DNA from: JAVJST01 sp040219295 | GTDB taxonomy: Bacteria > Pseudomonadota > Alphaproteobacteria > Rhodospirillales > Casp-alpha2 | Direction of reading: 5' to 3' | DNA: 64,000 nucleotides | Assembly (NCBI GenBank): GCA_040219295.1 | Contig: JAVJST010000011.1 | Span: 62,001-126,000 of the forward strand | In this document: positions 17,781 to 25,814 of the stretch, one piece after another | How positions within the stretch are numbered: the first letter of the stretch is position 1 | Layout of the letters: each line of letters begins with the position of its first letter | Notes under the pieces: generated by a model | Told to the model about the DNA's origin: nothing | The model's database searches: none | What the model saw: only the letters and a program-made list of their open reading frames with translations | Program-made: the position numbers and the translations under genes

Positions 17781-18743
17781 TTACTCGATGACGGTGACCA
17801 GCACCGGATCGATCTCGGACAACAACTCCGTGTCGATCCTTTCCAAGAAGTCGGGAACTGCGCCTTCCGAGTATCCGTTCGCGACGCGCCAGACCGCTTC
17901 TTGTTCCATCAGAAAGATCATGTCCTGAGACAATGCAACATCGATCGAGTGGGAATGCCAAAACGTATCGATGTCGCGTCTGTCGACATCGAGGGCTTCA
18001 CTCAAGAGCGTCTTAGCCGCTTCCTCGTTGGCCGATGCCCACTCACTTGCGCGGACGAGGGCTTCCAGCAGTCTCTTGAGGTCGCCGCGGCGTTGCGTCA
18101 GCGTCTGCTTCCGAACCACTAGGTCGAAGTAGTACGACTGACCGCCCTGCACGGTTATGTCGACCGAGGGAATACCAAGTCCGTCGGCCGCTTGCTTGGC
18201 ATATGGTTGCCAGCTGACGATGGCGTCGACAACTCCGTCGGACAACGCCTTGGGCAGGTCCGGCGGTGCGATGTCGACGGTCTTGATATCCGTCGGCCGA
18301 ACTTTGTGCAGGTCGAGCAGCCGCCCTAGAAAAAACTCGCTAATCGAACCACCGCGGAGGCCGATTCGCTTGCCCTTGAGATCGGCAGGTCCGGAGATTC
18401 CGCGATCCGCGCGCGCGATGAGATGCACGTTGGCAATCGAGGCGACGGTCCCGATGACCCGCAGATCCGGATGATTGAAACTTCGCGCAACGAACGCGAA
18501 CCCAGACATGGTCGCCACGTCGTAGTTCCCGTCGATCAGACCGCCGCCGGCCGCGACACCGGATGCAACCAGTTCGACCTCGACGTCGACGCCGGCCTCT
18601 TCGAAAAAGCCCATCTCCTTGGCGATCCAGATTGCCCAGCCCGATGTCGACGTGGCGACCCGCAAGGACTCAGCCCGGGCGCCAGATGCACACTGAAGAA
18701 GGACAACGATCGAGAGGATCAAGGCCGGAAAGAGCTTGTTCAT
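17781..18743 (-). CDS. NMT1/SsuA-type periplasmic substrate-binding protein
   Basis: 320 residues with a clear signal peptide (MNKLFPALILSIVVLLQCASGARA, cleavage near residue 24). The mature part is of the nitrate/sulfonate/taurine-binding (NMT1/THI5-like) fold: AKEMGFFEEAGVDVEVELV, DLKGKRIGLRGGS, VDAIVSWQPYAKQA. Normally such proteins feed an ABC permease and ATPase, but neither is present; the next gene is a histidine kinase. This suggests a sensory role, with the loaded protein docking on the kinase's periplasmic domain. The ligand is unknown. Confidence 0.87.
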   Translation of the reverse strand: MNKLFPALILSIVVLLQCASGARAESLRVATSTSGWAIWIAKEMGFFEEAGVDVEVELVASGVAAGGGLIDGNYDVATMSGFAFVARSFNHPDLRVIGTVASIANVHLIARADRGISGPADLKGKRIGLRGGSISEFFLGRLLDLHKVRPTDIKTVDIAPPDLPKALSDGVVDAIVSWQPYAKQAADGLGIPSVDITVQGGQSYYFDLVVRKQTLTQRRGDLKRLLEALVRASEWASANEEAAKTLLSEALDVDRRDIDTFWHSHSIDVALSQDMIFLMEQEAVWRVANGYSEGAVPDFLERIDTELLSEIDPVLVTVIE

Positions 18744-19024
18744 GCGCGGGTCCCGGAATTGCTACGCAAGATCGGAGGGGCTCAACGTGTTACTAAGGGG
18801 TATCACGTATTCATCTGCCCCGACAAATGGAATCAGTTCTTACCGCAGTCATCGCGATCCATCTCGACGGCGATATCGGATACACAAATTCAAGAATGGC
18901 AGAATATTTTTCGGGTGCGGAACGCTTGTCATGATCCGGCGGTTTCGATTGACTATCGCGATCGTGCAGGACGGACTCCGGTACGCGGCGGGAACGCGTG
19001 TCGGCGGGTCGAGGGAGAGGGTTC

Positions 19025-21439
19025 ATGAAGTCACAGTATCGGGTTGTCGTCATCGGCGGCGGCGTCGTCGGCGCCTCGGTTCTCTATCACTTGGCAAAGT
19101 TCGGCTGGACCGACGTCGCGCTCGTCGAACGCAACGTGCTGACGGCCGGGTCGTCGTGGCACGCGGCGGGCGGCATCCACGCGCTCAACGCGGATCCCAA
19201 CATGGCGGCGCTGCAAGCCTACACCATCGACCTCCTCGCCGAGGTCGAGAAGGAGAGCGGCCAGGACATCAACCTGCATATGACCGGCGGCGTCACGGTC
19301 GCCTCGGCGCCGGCACGCTGGGAATGGCTGCAGTCGGCCTACCGCATCTTTCAGTCGATCGGCATCGAGGACTGCCACCTGATGACGCCGGAAGAGGTCA
19401 AGAAGGCTTGCCCGATCATGGACGTCACCGGCGTCCTCGGCGGCCTGTGGGCCGATCGCGAAGGCTACATCGACACCACCGGTACCGTGCATGCCTACGC
19501 GCGTGCCGCCCGACAGCGCGGCGCCGAGGTCATCGAGCACAACAAGGTCGAGGAACTGGTCCAGCGCGCCGATGGCAGCTGGGACGTGATCACCGAGAAG
19601 GGCACCATCCACGCCGAACACGTGGTCAACGCCGGCGGCCTGTGGGCCAAGCAGGTCGGCCGCATGGTCGGCCTCGACCTGCCGGTGGCGCCGCTGCAGC
19701 ACCACTACCTGGTGACCGATACCATCCCCGAGCTCGAAACCCTCGACTTCGAAGTGCCGATGACCGTCGACCTCGAGGGCTTCACCTACATGCGCCAGGA
19801 CCAGAAGGGCATCCTTGTCGGCATTTACGAGATCAACCACCAGCACTGGGCGATCGACGGCGCACCGTGGGATTACGGCATCGAACTCTTTAACGAGGAC
19901 ACCGACCGCATCGCTGACGAACTCGTCATGGCGTTCGAGCGCTATCCGTGCCTCAACGAGGTCGGCGTCAAGAACTGGGTCAACGGCGCCTTCACCTTCT
20001 CGCCCGACGGCAATCCGCTGGTCGGCCCGGTGCGCGGCATCCGCAACTACTGGCTGGCCTGCGGCGTCATGGCCGGCTTCCTGCAGGGCGGCGGCGTCGG
20101 CAAGACCCTCGCCGAATGGATGATTCATGGCGACACCGAGGCCGACGCCTGGTCGATGGACATCGCGCGCTATGGCGACTTCGCTTCGAACCGCGAGTAC
20201 ATCAAGCAGACCACCGGCCAGTTCTACTCGCGGCGTTTCGTCATGACGTACCCGAACGAACAGTTGCCCGCCGGACGCCCCCTGAAGAAGTCGCCGGCTT
20301 ACGACGGCATGACTGCCGCGGGCTGCAAGTGGGGCAACTCCTGGGGCCTGGAAGTCCCCCTGATGTTCGGGCCCGAGGGCTTCGAGGAGACGCCCACCCT
20401 CAAGCGCTCCAACGCCTTCGAGCACGTCGCCGCCGAATGCAAGGCGGTGCGCGAGCAGGTCGGCCTCCTCGATATCTCCGGCTTCTCGCGCTACGAGGTC
20501 ACCGGTCCGGACGCCGAGGCCTGGCTCGACAGGATGATGGCCTCGAAACTGCCCAGGCCCGGACGCGCCAAGCTGGCGCCGATGCTGTCGCCGGAGGGCA
20601 AGCTCAAGGGCGATCTGACGGTATTCAACTGGGGCGACGGCACGTGGTGGATCATGGGATCCTACTACCTGCGCAACTGGCACATGCGCTGGTTCCACGA
20701 CCTTCTCGAGGGCGACGTCAGCGTGCGCGACATCGCCGATGCGACCTGCGGCTTCTCGCTCGCCGGACCCAACAGCCGCAAGGTCCTCGAAAGCCTGACC
20801 CACGAGGACGTCTCCAACGAAGCCTTCCCGATGTTTGGCTGCCGCACCCTCGACGTCGGCCTGATCCGGGCGAAGGTCGCGCGCATGTCGGTCGCCGGCG
20901 AACTTGGCTACGAGATCAACTGCTCAGCCGCCGAGCACATCACCCTGCGCGAGACCCTGCTCGAGGCGGGCCGCGTTCACGGGCTCCGCGAGTACGGCTT
21001 CTACGCCATGAACAGCCTGCGGCTCGAGAAGAGCTTCGGCATCTGGAACGCCGAGTTCATGCAGGACCGCACCCCGGGCATGACCGGCATGGACCGCTGG
21101 ATCGCCTGGGACAAGGGCGCGTTCCACGGCCGTGACGCGGCGCTCAGGGAGCGCGACGGCAACACCGCGCCCTTCCGCCTGGTGACCCTCGAGATCGCCA
21201 GCACCGAGGCCGACGCCTCGGGCTACGAGCCGATCTACGCCGGTGACAAGCGCATCGGCTTCATCACCTCGGGCGGCTACGGGCACACCGTCGGCAAGAG
21301 CCTTGCCATGGCCCTCGTCACGCCCGAATGTGCGGAACCCGGCACGACGCTTACCACCTACGTCGTCGGCGTCGAGAGCCAGGCCACCGTGATGGCCCCC
21401 TCGCCCTACGACCCGGCCGGCCAACAGATGCGCCTTTAA
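19025..21439 (+). CDS. FAD-GcvT fusion demethylase, dimethylglycine dehydrogenase-like
   Basis: 804 residues from the ATG at 19025, preceded by GGGAGAGGG. The N-terminal FAD/DAO domain has VIGGGVVGASV (residues 9-19) and SSWHAAGG, where His46 is the equivalent of the histidine that covalently binds FAD in mammalian dimethylglycine dehydrogenase. A linker domain (FAO_M) follows from about 370, then a GcvT tetrahydrofolate-binding domain from about 430 to the end (LDISGFSRYEVTGPDAEAW, AGELGYEI). It should oxidise an N-methyl group of dimethylglycine, sarcosine or a relative and hand formaldehyde to folate. The next gene, 15 bases on, is a second FAD oxidoreductase. Confidence 0.92.
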   Translation: MKSQYRVVVIGGGVVGASVLYHLAKFGWTDVALVERNVLTAGSSWHAAGGIHALNADPNMAALQAYTIDLLAEVEKESGQDINLHMTGGVTVASAPARWEWLQSAYRIFQSIGIEDCHLMTPEEVKKACPIMDVTGVLGGLWADREGYIDTTGTVHAYARAARQRGAEVIEHNKVEELVQRADGSWDVITEKGTIHAEHVVNAGGLWAKQVGRMVGLDLPVAPLQHHYLVTDTIPELETLDFEVPMTVDLEGFTYMRQDQKGILVGIYEINHQHWAIDGAPWDYGIELFNEDTDRIADELVMAFERYPCLNEVGVKNWVNGAFTFSPDGNPLVGPVRGIRNYWLACGVMAGFLQGGGVGKTLAEWMIHGDTEADAWSMDIARYGDFASNREYIKQTTGQFYSRRFVMTYPNEQLPAGRPLKKSPAYDGMTAAGCKWGNSWGLEVPLMFGPEGFEETPTLKRSNAFEHVAAECKAVREQVGLLDISGFSRYEVTGPDAEAWLDRMMASKLPRPGRAKLAPMLSPEGKLKGDLTVFNWGDGTWWIMGSYYLRNWHMRWFHDLLEGDVSVRDIADATCGFSLAGPNSRKVLESLTHEDVSNEAFPMFGCRTLDVGLIRAKVARMSVAGELGYEINCSAAEHITLRETLLEAGRVHGLREYGFYAMNSLRLEKSFGIWNAEFMQDRTPGMTGMDRWIAWDKGAFHGRDAALRERDGNTAPFRLVTLEIASTEADASGYEPIYAGDKRIGFITSGGYGHTVGKSLAMALVTPECAEPGTTLTTYVVGVESQATVMAPSPYDPAGQQMRL

Positions 21440-21454
21440 GGGAGGAACGCCAAC

Positions 21455-22759
21455 ATGACCGAGACCACGGATGCCATCGTCATCGGCGCCGGCGTGATCG
21501 GCGCGGCGATCGCGCTGGAGCTCAACCGCGCGGGCCGCAAGACCATATCGATCGACAAGAACCCGGCGGCGGGCTACGGCCCGACCAGCGGATCCTGCGC
21601 CATCATCCGCGTGCACTACTCGACCTACGACGGTATCGCTTTTGCCTGGGAGGGCTACCACTACTGGCGCGACTGGAAGGACTACCTCGGCTGCGACGAC
21701 GAGGCGGGCCTCGCCGAGTTCCGCGAGACCGGCTGCATGGTCATGTGCACCCACCACAACGGTTATCTCAGGAAGCACCAGACCCTGAGCGAGGAGCTCG
21801 GCATCCCCTACGAATTGTGGGACGAGGCCACGATCCTCGAGAAGCTGCCATTCTACAACCTGGAGAGCTTCGATCCGGCCAAGCGCATGGACGACCCGGA
21901 CTTCGGCAAGCCCAACGGCCAGCGCGTCAAGGAGGCGGTGTGGTGGCCGACGGCGGGCTACGTCACCGACCCGGCGCTCTCGACCCACAACCTGCAGCGC
22001 GCGGCGGAGGCCGCCGGCGGCCAGTTCCGCTTCAAGCGCAAGGTCGTCGAAATCCTGAAGTCCGGCGGCCGCGCCGCGGGCGTCAAGCTCGATGACGGCA
22101 CCGAGATCCACAGCGACGTCGTCGTCAACGTCGGCGGGCCGTATTCGTCGCACCTCAACGCGATGGCCGGCGCGCTCGACGACATGACGATCTCGACCAA
22201 GGTCCTCAAGCAGGAGGTCACCCACGTGCCGGCGCCCGAGGGTTTCGATTTCTTCAACGACGGCTTCGTGATCTCGGACAGCGACATCAGTTGCTACGTG
22301 CGCCCGGAGAAGGGCAACTTCATCCTGATCGGGTCCGAGGACCCGCCGTGCGACCCGCGCGAATGGGTCGATCCCGACACCTACGACCGCAACTTCTCCG
22401 ACCAGTGGACCCACCAGGCCTACCGCTACGCCCAGCGCGTGCCGAGCCTCGGCATTCCCTCGCAGATGAAGGGCGTGGTCGACCTTTACGACGTCGCCGA
22501 CGACTGGATCCCGATCTACGACAAGAGCCAGGTCCCCGGCTTCTACATGGCCTGCGGCACCAGCGGCAACCAGTACAAGAACGCGCCGATCGCCGGCAAG
22601 ATGATGGCCGCGCTGATCGATTACTGCGAGAGTGGCAACGACCACGACGCGGACCCGATGCAGTTCCGCCTGCCTTACATTGACCAGGTCGTGAACGCCG
22701 GCTTCTATTCCCGCAAGCGCGAGATCAATCCGGAGAGCAGCTTCTCGGTGATCGGCTGA
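21455..22759 (+). CDS. FAD-dependent amine/sarcosine oxidase-like oxidoreductase
   Basis: 434 residues, start ATG with GGAGG upstream, 15 bases after the preceding FAD-GcvT gene. A DAO-type FAD domain begins AIVIGAGVIGAAIALELNRA. SGSCAIIRVHYS follows near residues 45-56, where sarcosine-oxidase-like proteins have their flavin-contact segment; the WHAAG histidine of DMGDH is absent. Near the C-terminus, WIPIYDKSQVPGFYMACGTS resembles the closing FAD-binding strand of the family. With its neighbour it may complete stepwise demethylation of a glycine-betaine-derived or other N-methyl amino acid. The substrate is not certain. Confidence 0.87.
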   Translation: MTETTDAIVIGAGVIGAAIALELNRAGRKTISIDKNPAAGYGPTSGSCAIIRVHYSTYDGIAFAWEGYHYWRDWKDYLGCDDEAGLAEFRETGCMVMCTHHNGYLRKHQTLSEELGIPYELWDEATILEKLPFYNLESFDPAKRMDDPDFGKPNGQRVKEAVWWPTAGYVTDPALSTHNLQRAAEAAGGQFRFKRKVVEILKSGGRAAGVKLDDGTEIHSDVVVNVGGPYSSHLNAMAGALDDMTISTKVLKQEVTHVPAPEGFDFFNDGFVISDSDISCYVRPEKGNFILIGSEDPPCDPREWVDPDTYDRNFSDQWTHQAYRYAQRVPSLGIPSQMKGVVDLYDVADDWIPIYDKSQVPGFYMACGTSGNQYKNAPIAGKMMAALIDYCESGNDHDADPMQFRLPYIDQVVNAGFYSRKREINPESSFSVIG

Positions 22760-22883
22760 CGTCGGCGTTCCCGGCAAAGACCTCGCGCCGGGGAAATGGC
22801 CCGGCGAGGCCCGGCGCGAGATCGATCCGGGATACGCGGATTCACTGCGACGGGACGCCCGGCGCGCGTCCTTTCGACCTTCA

Positions 22884-22990
22884 CCGTCACCCCCGCTTCC
22901 TCTCCCGTCACCCCCGCTTCCTCTACCGTCACCCCCGCGAAAGCGGGGGTCCAGCCGCGGCTTCCCTGGATTCCCGCTTCCGCGGGAATG
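22884..22990. repeat. REP-type double-hairpin element with a 5' tandem duplication
   Basis: Two stems lie back to back: ACCCCCGC-GAAA-GCGGGGGT (22931-22950) and TTCCCGC-TTCC-GCGGGAA (22971-22988). They are joined by TCCAG...CTGGA, which can pair to form a Y-shaped cruciform. The left flank is expanded: CCGTCACCCCCGC starts at 22884, 22905 and 22926, a 21-base period. This is the classical alphaproteobacterial intergenic REP/RPE form. It lies downstream of the FAD oxidase gene and may act as a transcript end or RAYT substrate. Confidence 0.85.
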
Positions 22991-23013
22991 ACAACGAGCG
23001 GCGGCACCGTCCC

Positions 23014-23057
23014 GCCTATTTCCTGCCTATTTCCTGCCTATTTCCTGCCTATCTTCC
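23014..23057. repeat. 11-bp tandem repeat (three exact copies plus one degenerate)
   Basis: The unit GCCTATTTCCT occurs at 23014, 23025 and 23036, and a changed copy GCCTATCTTCC at 23047. The period is not a multiple of three and there is no gene here. The 512-base gap from 22760 to 23271 holds this array, the REP element and otherwise nothing I can identify. Confidence 0.9.
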
Positions 23058-23271
23058 GCCCATTTGCGGCCCAACGCCGGACCATCTTGTGCAATTGCCA
23101 AGGGCTTGGAAACACGCGTGAAATCGGCTTCCGGTAGATTTCAGACCATCGACCCCCGGCGAACCGCATTTATGGGCATCCGCTCCCGCCGGCCGCCTGA
23201 CGCGGACATCGACATTCCTATTCACCATCACAAAACAGCGATTGGCAGTATAGGATGTTTTTCATATTCGT

Positions 23272-24657
23272 TCAAGGAATATTTTCACGTTCCGGCGTGT
23301 GGTCGATGTCTTCCGTCGAGCTCTGCGGTCGAGGATCACGGGGCGCAAAAAGGGATTTCGGATAAATCGCCCTGACGGTCGTTCCCTTGCCGAGTTCGCT
23401 CTCGACCTCGACCCGCCCGCCGCGCGCTTCGACCAGGGATCGGGTCACGTAGAAACCGATGCCGATGCCCTCGTTCGAATTCCGCGCCAGATCTGCGTCA
23501 CTATGCCGAACGAACGGCGTGCCGAGCTTTGACTGCATTTCCCTGCTCATGCCGGCTCCGGTATCCTGCACCTGGAGGACATACTCGTCGCCGATAACCC
23601 TAACGGAGACCTCGATCTCATCGCCCGGCGAACACGCCTTGATCGCGTTGGAAATGAGATTGTTGAAGATGTGAGTAAGCACCTTGCGGTCCGCAAACAG
23701 TACCGGCGGAAAGTCATCCGCGGCGGAGAAACGGATCTCTATTCCCGACTTCTCGGCCAGTACCTCGAATCGATGGGTTAGATCTTTGGTGATCGCGGCA
23801 ACGTTGATCTCCTCGTTGAAGAACTCGTACGTCCTGAGATCCAGCCGCGTGATATCCAGAAGATCGTCGATCATGCGACGAAGGTCCTGACCGCTGTTGC
23901 GGATATCCTCGATGTACTCCGCGTACTTCTTGTTGCCGAGCGGGCCCATGGTCTCGTTGTGGATGATCTCCGTGAAGCCGAGTATCGCGTTCAGGGGCGT
24001 GCGGAGTTCGTGGCTCATCGTCGCGATGAACCGGGACTTGGCGGCATTGGCCTCCCGGGCCTCTCGCGTCTGCAGTTCCAGCTTGCCCTGAATCTCAGCC
24101 GTCTTCTCATTGTCCGCGAGCAAGAAACCCAGAATCATCACGCCGGGCGTGAAGACGATGACCATCGGGATCGCCACGCTGTTCATCACGTGGGCAACAA
24201 CCTCGGCCGGGAGCATGGTGAAAAGACCGATGGTCAGCAAATGAACCAGGCCGCCGAACATCAGCAGGTTGACCCAGTTCAGCGACACCATTTTTCGGTT
24301 GTACAGTTCACGGAACGCCAGGCCGGCGACGGTACACATCACCACGACCGATACGCCGACAGGCGCACCGCCGCCGCCCAACCATGCCCGATAACCGCCG
24401 GCAATGCCGCCGGCGATCACGCTGCCGATTACACCGGAGAACAGGCCCGCCATACTGAGCACTACCGAGCGCGGATCGAAAATGATCCCCGGCGCCAGTT
24501 CGAGGGGCGTGGACATCACGAACACGCACATCCCGCCAAACAGCAGGCCGCACAGAATCTGGCGATGTGTATCGTTGTTCCGGGTCAGCTGAAGGACGTA
24601 ACGGTGGAGGAGCGCGATGGCGAGCAGCATCGCCAAACCTTTGATCAACTCAAGCAA
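23272..24657 (-). CDS. Sensor histidine kinase with 5TM (LytS/YhcK-like) input domain
   Basis: 461 residues. Residues 1-180 form five to six membrane helices resembling the 5TMR-LYT sensor module (the NDTHRQILCGLLFGGMCVF and DPRSVVLSMAGLFSGVIGS stretches are typical, with an Asp-Pro-Arg segment). A short coiled linker leads to HisKA with His216 in ATMSHELRTPLNAILGF, then an ATPase domain with FNNLISNAIKA, VQDTGAGM and GIGIGFYV. Related 5TM sensors detect small diffusible ligands or murein products. No response regulator is adjacent. The last 30 residues are a polar tail rich in Pro, Asp and Glu. Confidence 0.9.
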   Translation of the reverse strand: MLELIKGLAMLLAIALLHRYVLQLTRNNDTHRQILCGLLFGGMCVFVMSTPLELAPGIIFDPRSVVLSMAGLFSGVIGSVIAGGIAGGYRAWLGGGGAPVGVSVVVMCTVAGLAFRELYNRKMVSLNWVNLLMFGGLVHLLTIGLFTMLPAEVVAHVMNSVAIPMVIVFTPGVMILGFLLADNEKTAEIQGKLELQTREAREANAAKSRFIATMSHELRTPLNAILGFTEIIHNETMGPLGNKKYAEYIEDIRNSGQDLRRMIDDLLDITRLDLRTYEFFNEEINVAAITKDLTHRFEVLAEKSGIEIRFSAADDFPPVLFADRKVLTHIFNNLISNAIKACSPGDEIEVSVRVIGDEYVLQVQDTGAGMSREMQSKLGTPFVRHSDADLARNSNEGIGIGFYVTRSLVEARGGRVEVESELGKGTTVRAIYPKSLFAPRDPRPQSSTEDIDHTPERENIP

Positions 24658-24767
24658 ATCTAGCTCCTACACCCCGGCGATTGCATTCCCGGCATAGTTC
24701 CACGAGAGAATATACGCGATACTACTTAAAATTGCAAAACGTACCGGTGCCGGTCGGCGCATTGGAA

Positions 24768-24787
24768 CGGCGTTGATCAGAACGCCG
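24768..24787. other. Perfect inverted repeat in an intergenic region
   Basis: CGGCGTT-GATCAG-AACGCCG forms a 7-bp perfect stem between the divergent kinase gene and the unknown exported-protein gene. It may be a regulator site or a weak hairpin. The surrounding 24658-24977 spacer is AT-richer than the genes and plausibly holds both promoters, but I see no convincing boxes. Confidence 0.35.
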
Positions 24788-24977
24788 ACTGCAGCCACGA
24801 TTTATTGCAGCGCCAGTTTGCCACGTACAAATTGCCGGCCCTCGTTCCGTTGTGTTGAACGGCGTTGGAAGGTTGATCGACGAGTAAGTGAGTTCGCCGC
24901 ACAGCCCGATTTGCATTTGAGGATTTCGAAGCGCAGAATTGTCGAGAGGGTCGATCCGATCAAGGAGAACCCGTGCA

Positions 24978-25775
24978 TTGACTATCGCGTACGCAGCGCG
25001 TCTCTGCCTCGCGGTTGTGCTTGTCATATACTTAGTCTTGCAGCCTAACCCGGGCATGAGCGGTTCAGACCGGCACATCGGTGCGGGTAGTGCACCGGGA
25101 CTGGCCGATGATCACAGAGAAATCGTTCTCAGTCCCGCCCTGAGGCAGAATTCCGACAATCGAATTCGCCTGATCGTCCCGGACAAATGCGCGGAAGCAG
25201 GTGAACGCGAGCTGCGGCGAATGGCGTCGGAGAGTGAACTGGAAGAGGCTTACGCGTTTCTACCCGCTCGTTGCCTGTGGATCGAACTCGGCTCCGACGA
25301 AACAGCCACGGGCGTAAGGCCGGATGCGACCCTCGTCCTATCGCTTATCTCCAGACATGAACCGGTTGTCGTCTATCACACGCATGTCCGTAGCCACACC
25401 GAGTCCTCGGGTGGTTTCCCAGCCTACCGGGACTTGATCGGCACGATCTTGATTGGAGGTGATCTGCCACTGACGGAACACCGACCGATCATCCACCGCG
25501 CAGTGACCCACGAAGGCATTTTCGAGTACTCGCTAACCTTGACGCCGGATATCGTCGATTTCATTCAGGCGCTCGGCGACTCCGGCCTTGACGGATTCGT
25601 TTCTCAGAATCTGGCGTATCTGTTTGTCAGCGCCGAGTACGAGAAAGCGTATTATGAGGCCGTCAGATACTGCACACGATTGGGCGACGGTACGAACCTC
25701 ATTGATAGCGGTTGTTTCCCCGTCTCCTCCCATCCGTTCGTGTTGAATTTTATCAGGGCGGTTGACGCCGATTAA
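24978..25775 (+). CDS. Unknown membrane-anchored or exported protein
   Basis: 265 residues from a TTG start that has AAGGAG ten bases upstream; a longer reading from TTG at 24939 lacks a site. One hydrophobic segment near residues 6-22 (LCLAVVLVIYLVL) would anchor or export it. The rest is soluble, with three Cys. Residues about 130-160 read VVVYHTHVRSHTES then FPAYRDLIG; the His-x-His followed by an Asp 15 residues on loosely recalls JAMM/MPN metalloprotease sites, but spacing and the usual Ser are off. No family recognised; codon bias is weaker than in its neighbours, suggesting an accessory gene. Confidence 0.62.
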   Translation: MTIAYAARLCLAVVLVIYLVLQPNPGMSGSDRHIGAGSAPGLADDHREIVLSPALRQNSDNRIRLIVPDKCAEAGERELRRMASESELEEAYAFLPARCLWIELGSDETATGVRPDATLVLSLISRHEPVVVYHTHVRSHTESSGGFPAYRDLIGTILIGGDLPLTEHRPIIHRAVTHEGIFEYSLTLTPDIVDFIQALGDSGLDGFVSQNLAYLFVSAEYEKAYYEAVRYCTRLGDGTNLIDSGCFPVSSHPFVLNFIRAVDAD

Positions 25776-25814
25776 TCTCGCCAAGGCGCCCGTCGGCAAC
25801 GGCGCTGGGCAGAC

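Noticed and set aside
19031..20803. 590-residue open frame opposite the FAD-GcvT gene
   Set aside because: It is antisense to a well-supported gene, composed of low-complexity Val/Ala/Asp/Gly typical of frames created by high third-position GC.
20924..22777. 617-residue antisense frame over 20.9-22.8 kb
   Set aside because: Same cause; the plus strand carries two recognisable FAD proteins here.
22780..22808. GC-rich hairpin after the FAD oxidase stop as a terminator
   Set aside because: The stem has a bulge and no T-run; more likely part of the repeat-bearing spacer.
22884..23057. CRISPR-like appearance of the repeated C-rich units
   Set aside because: The units are 11 or 21 bp with no unique spacers and match a REP element and a simple tandem array.
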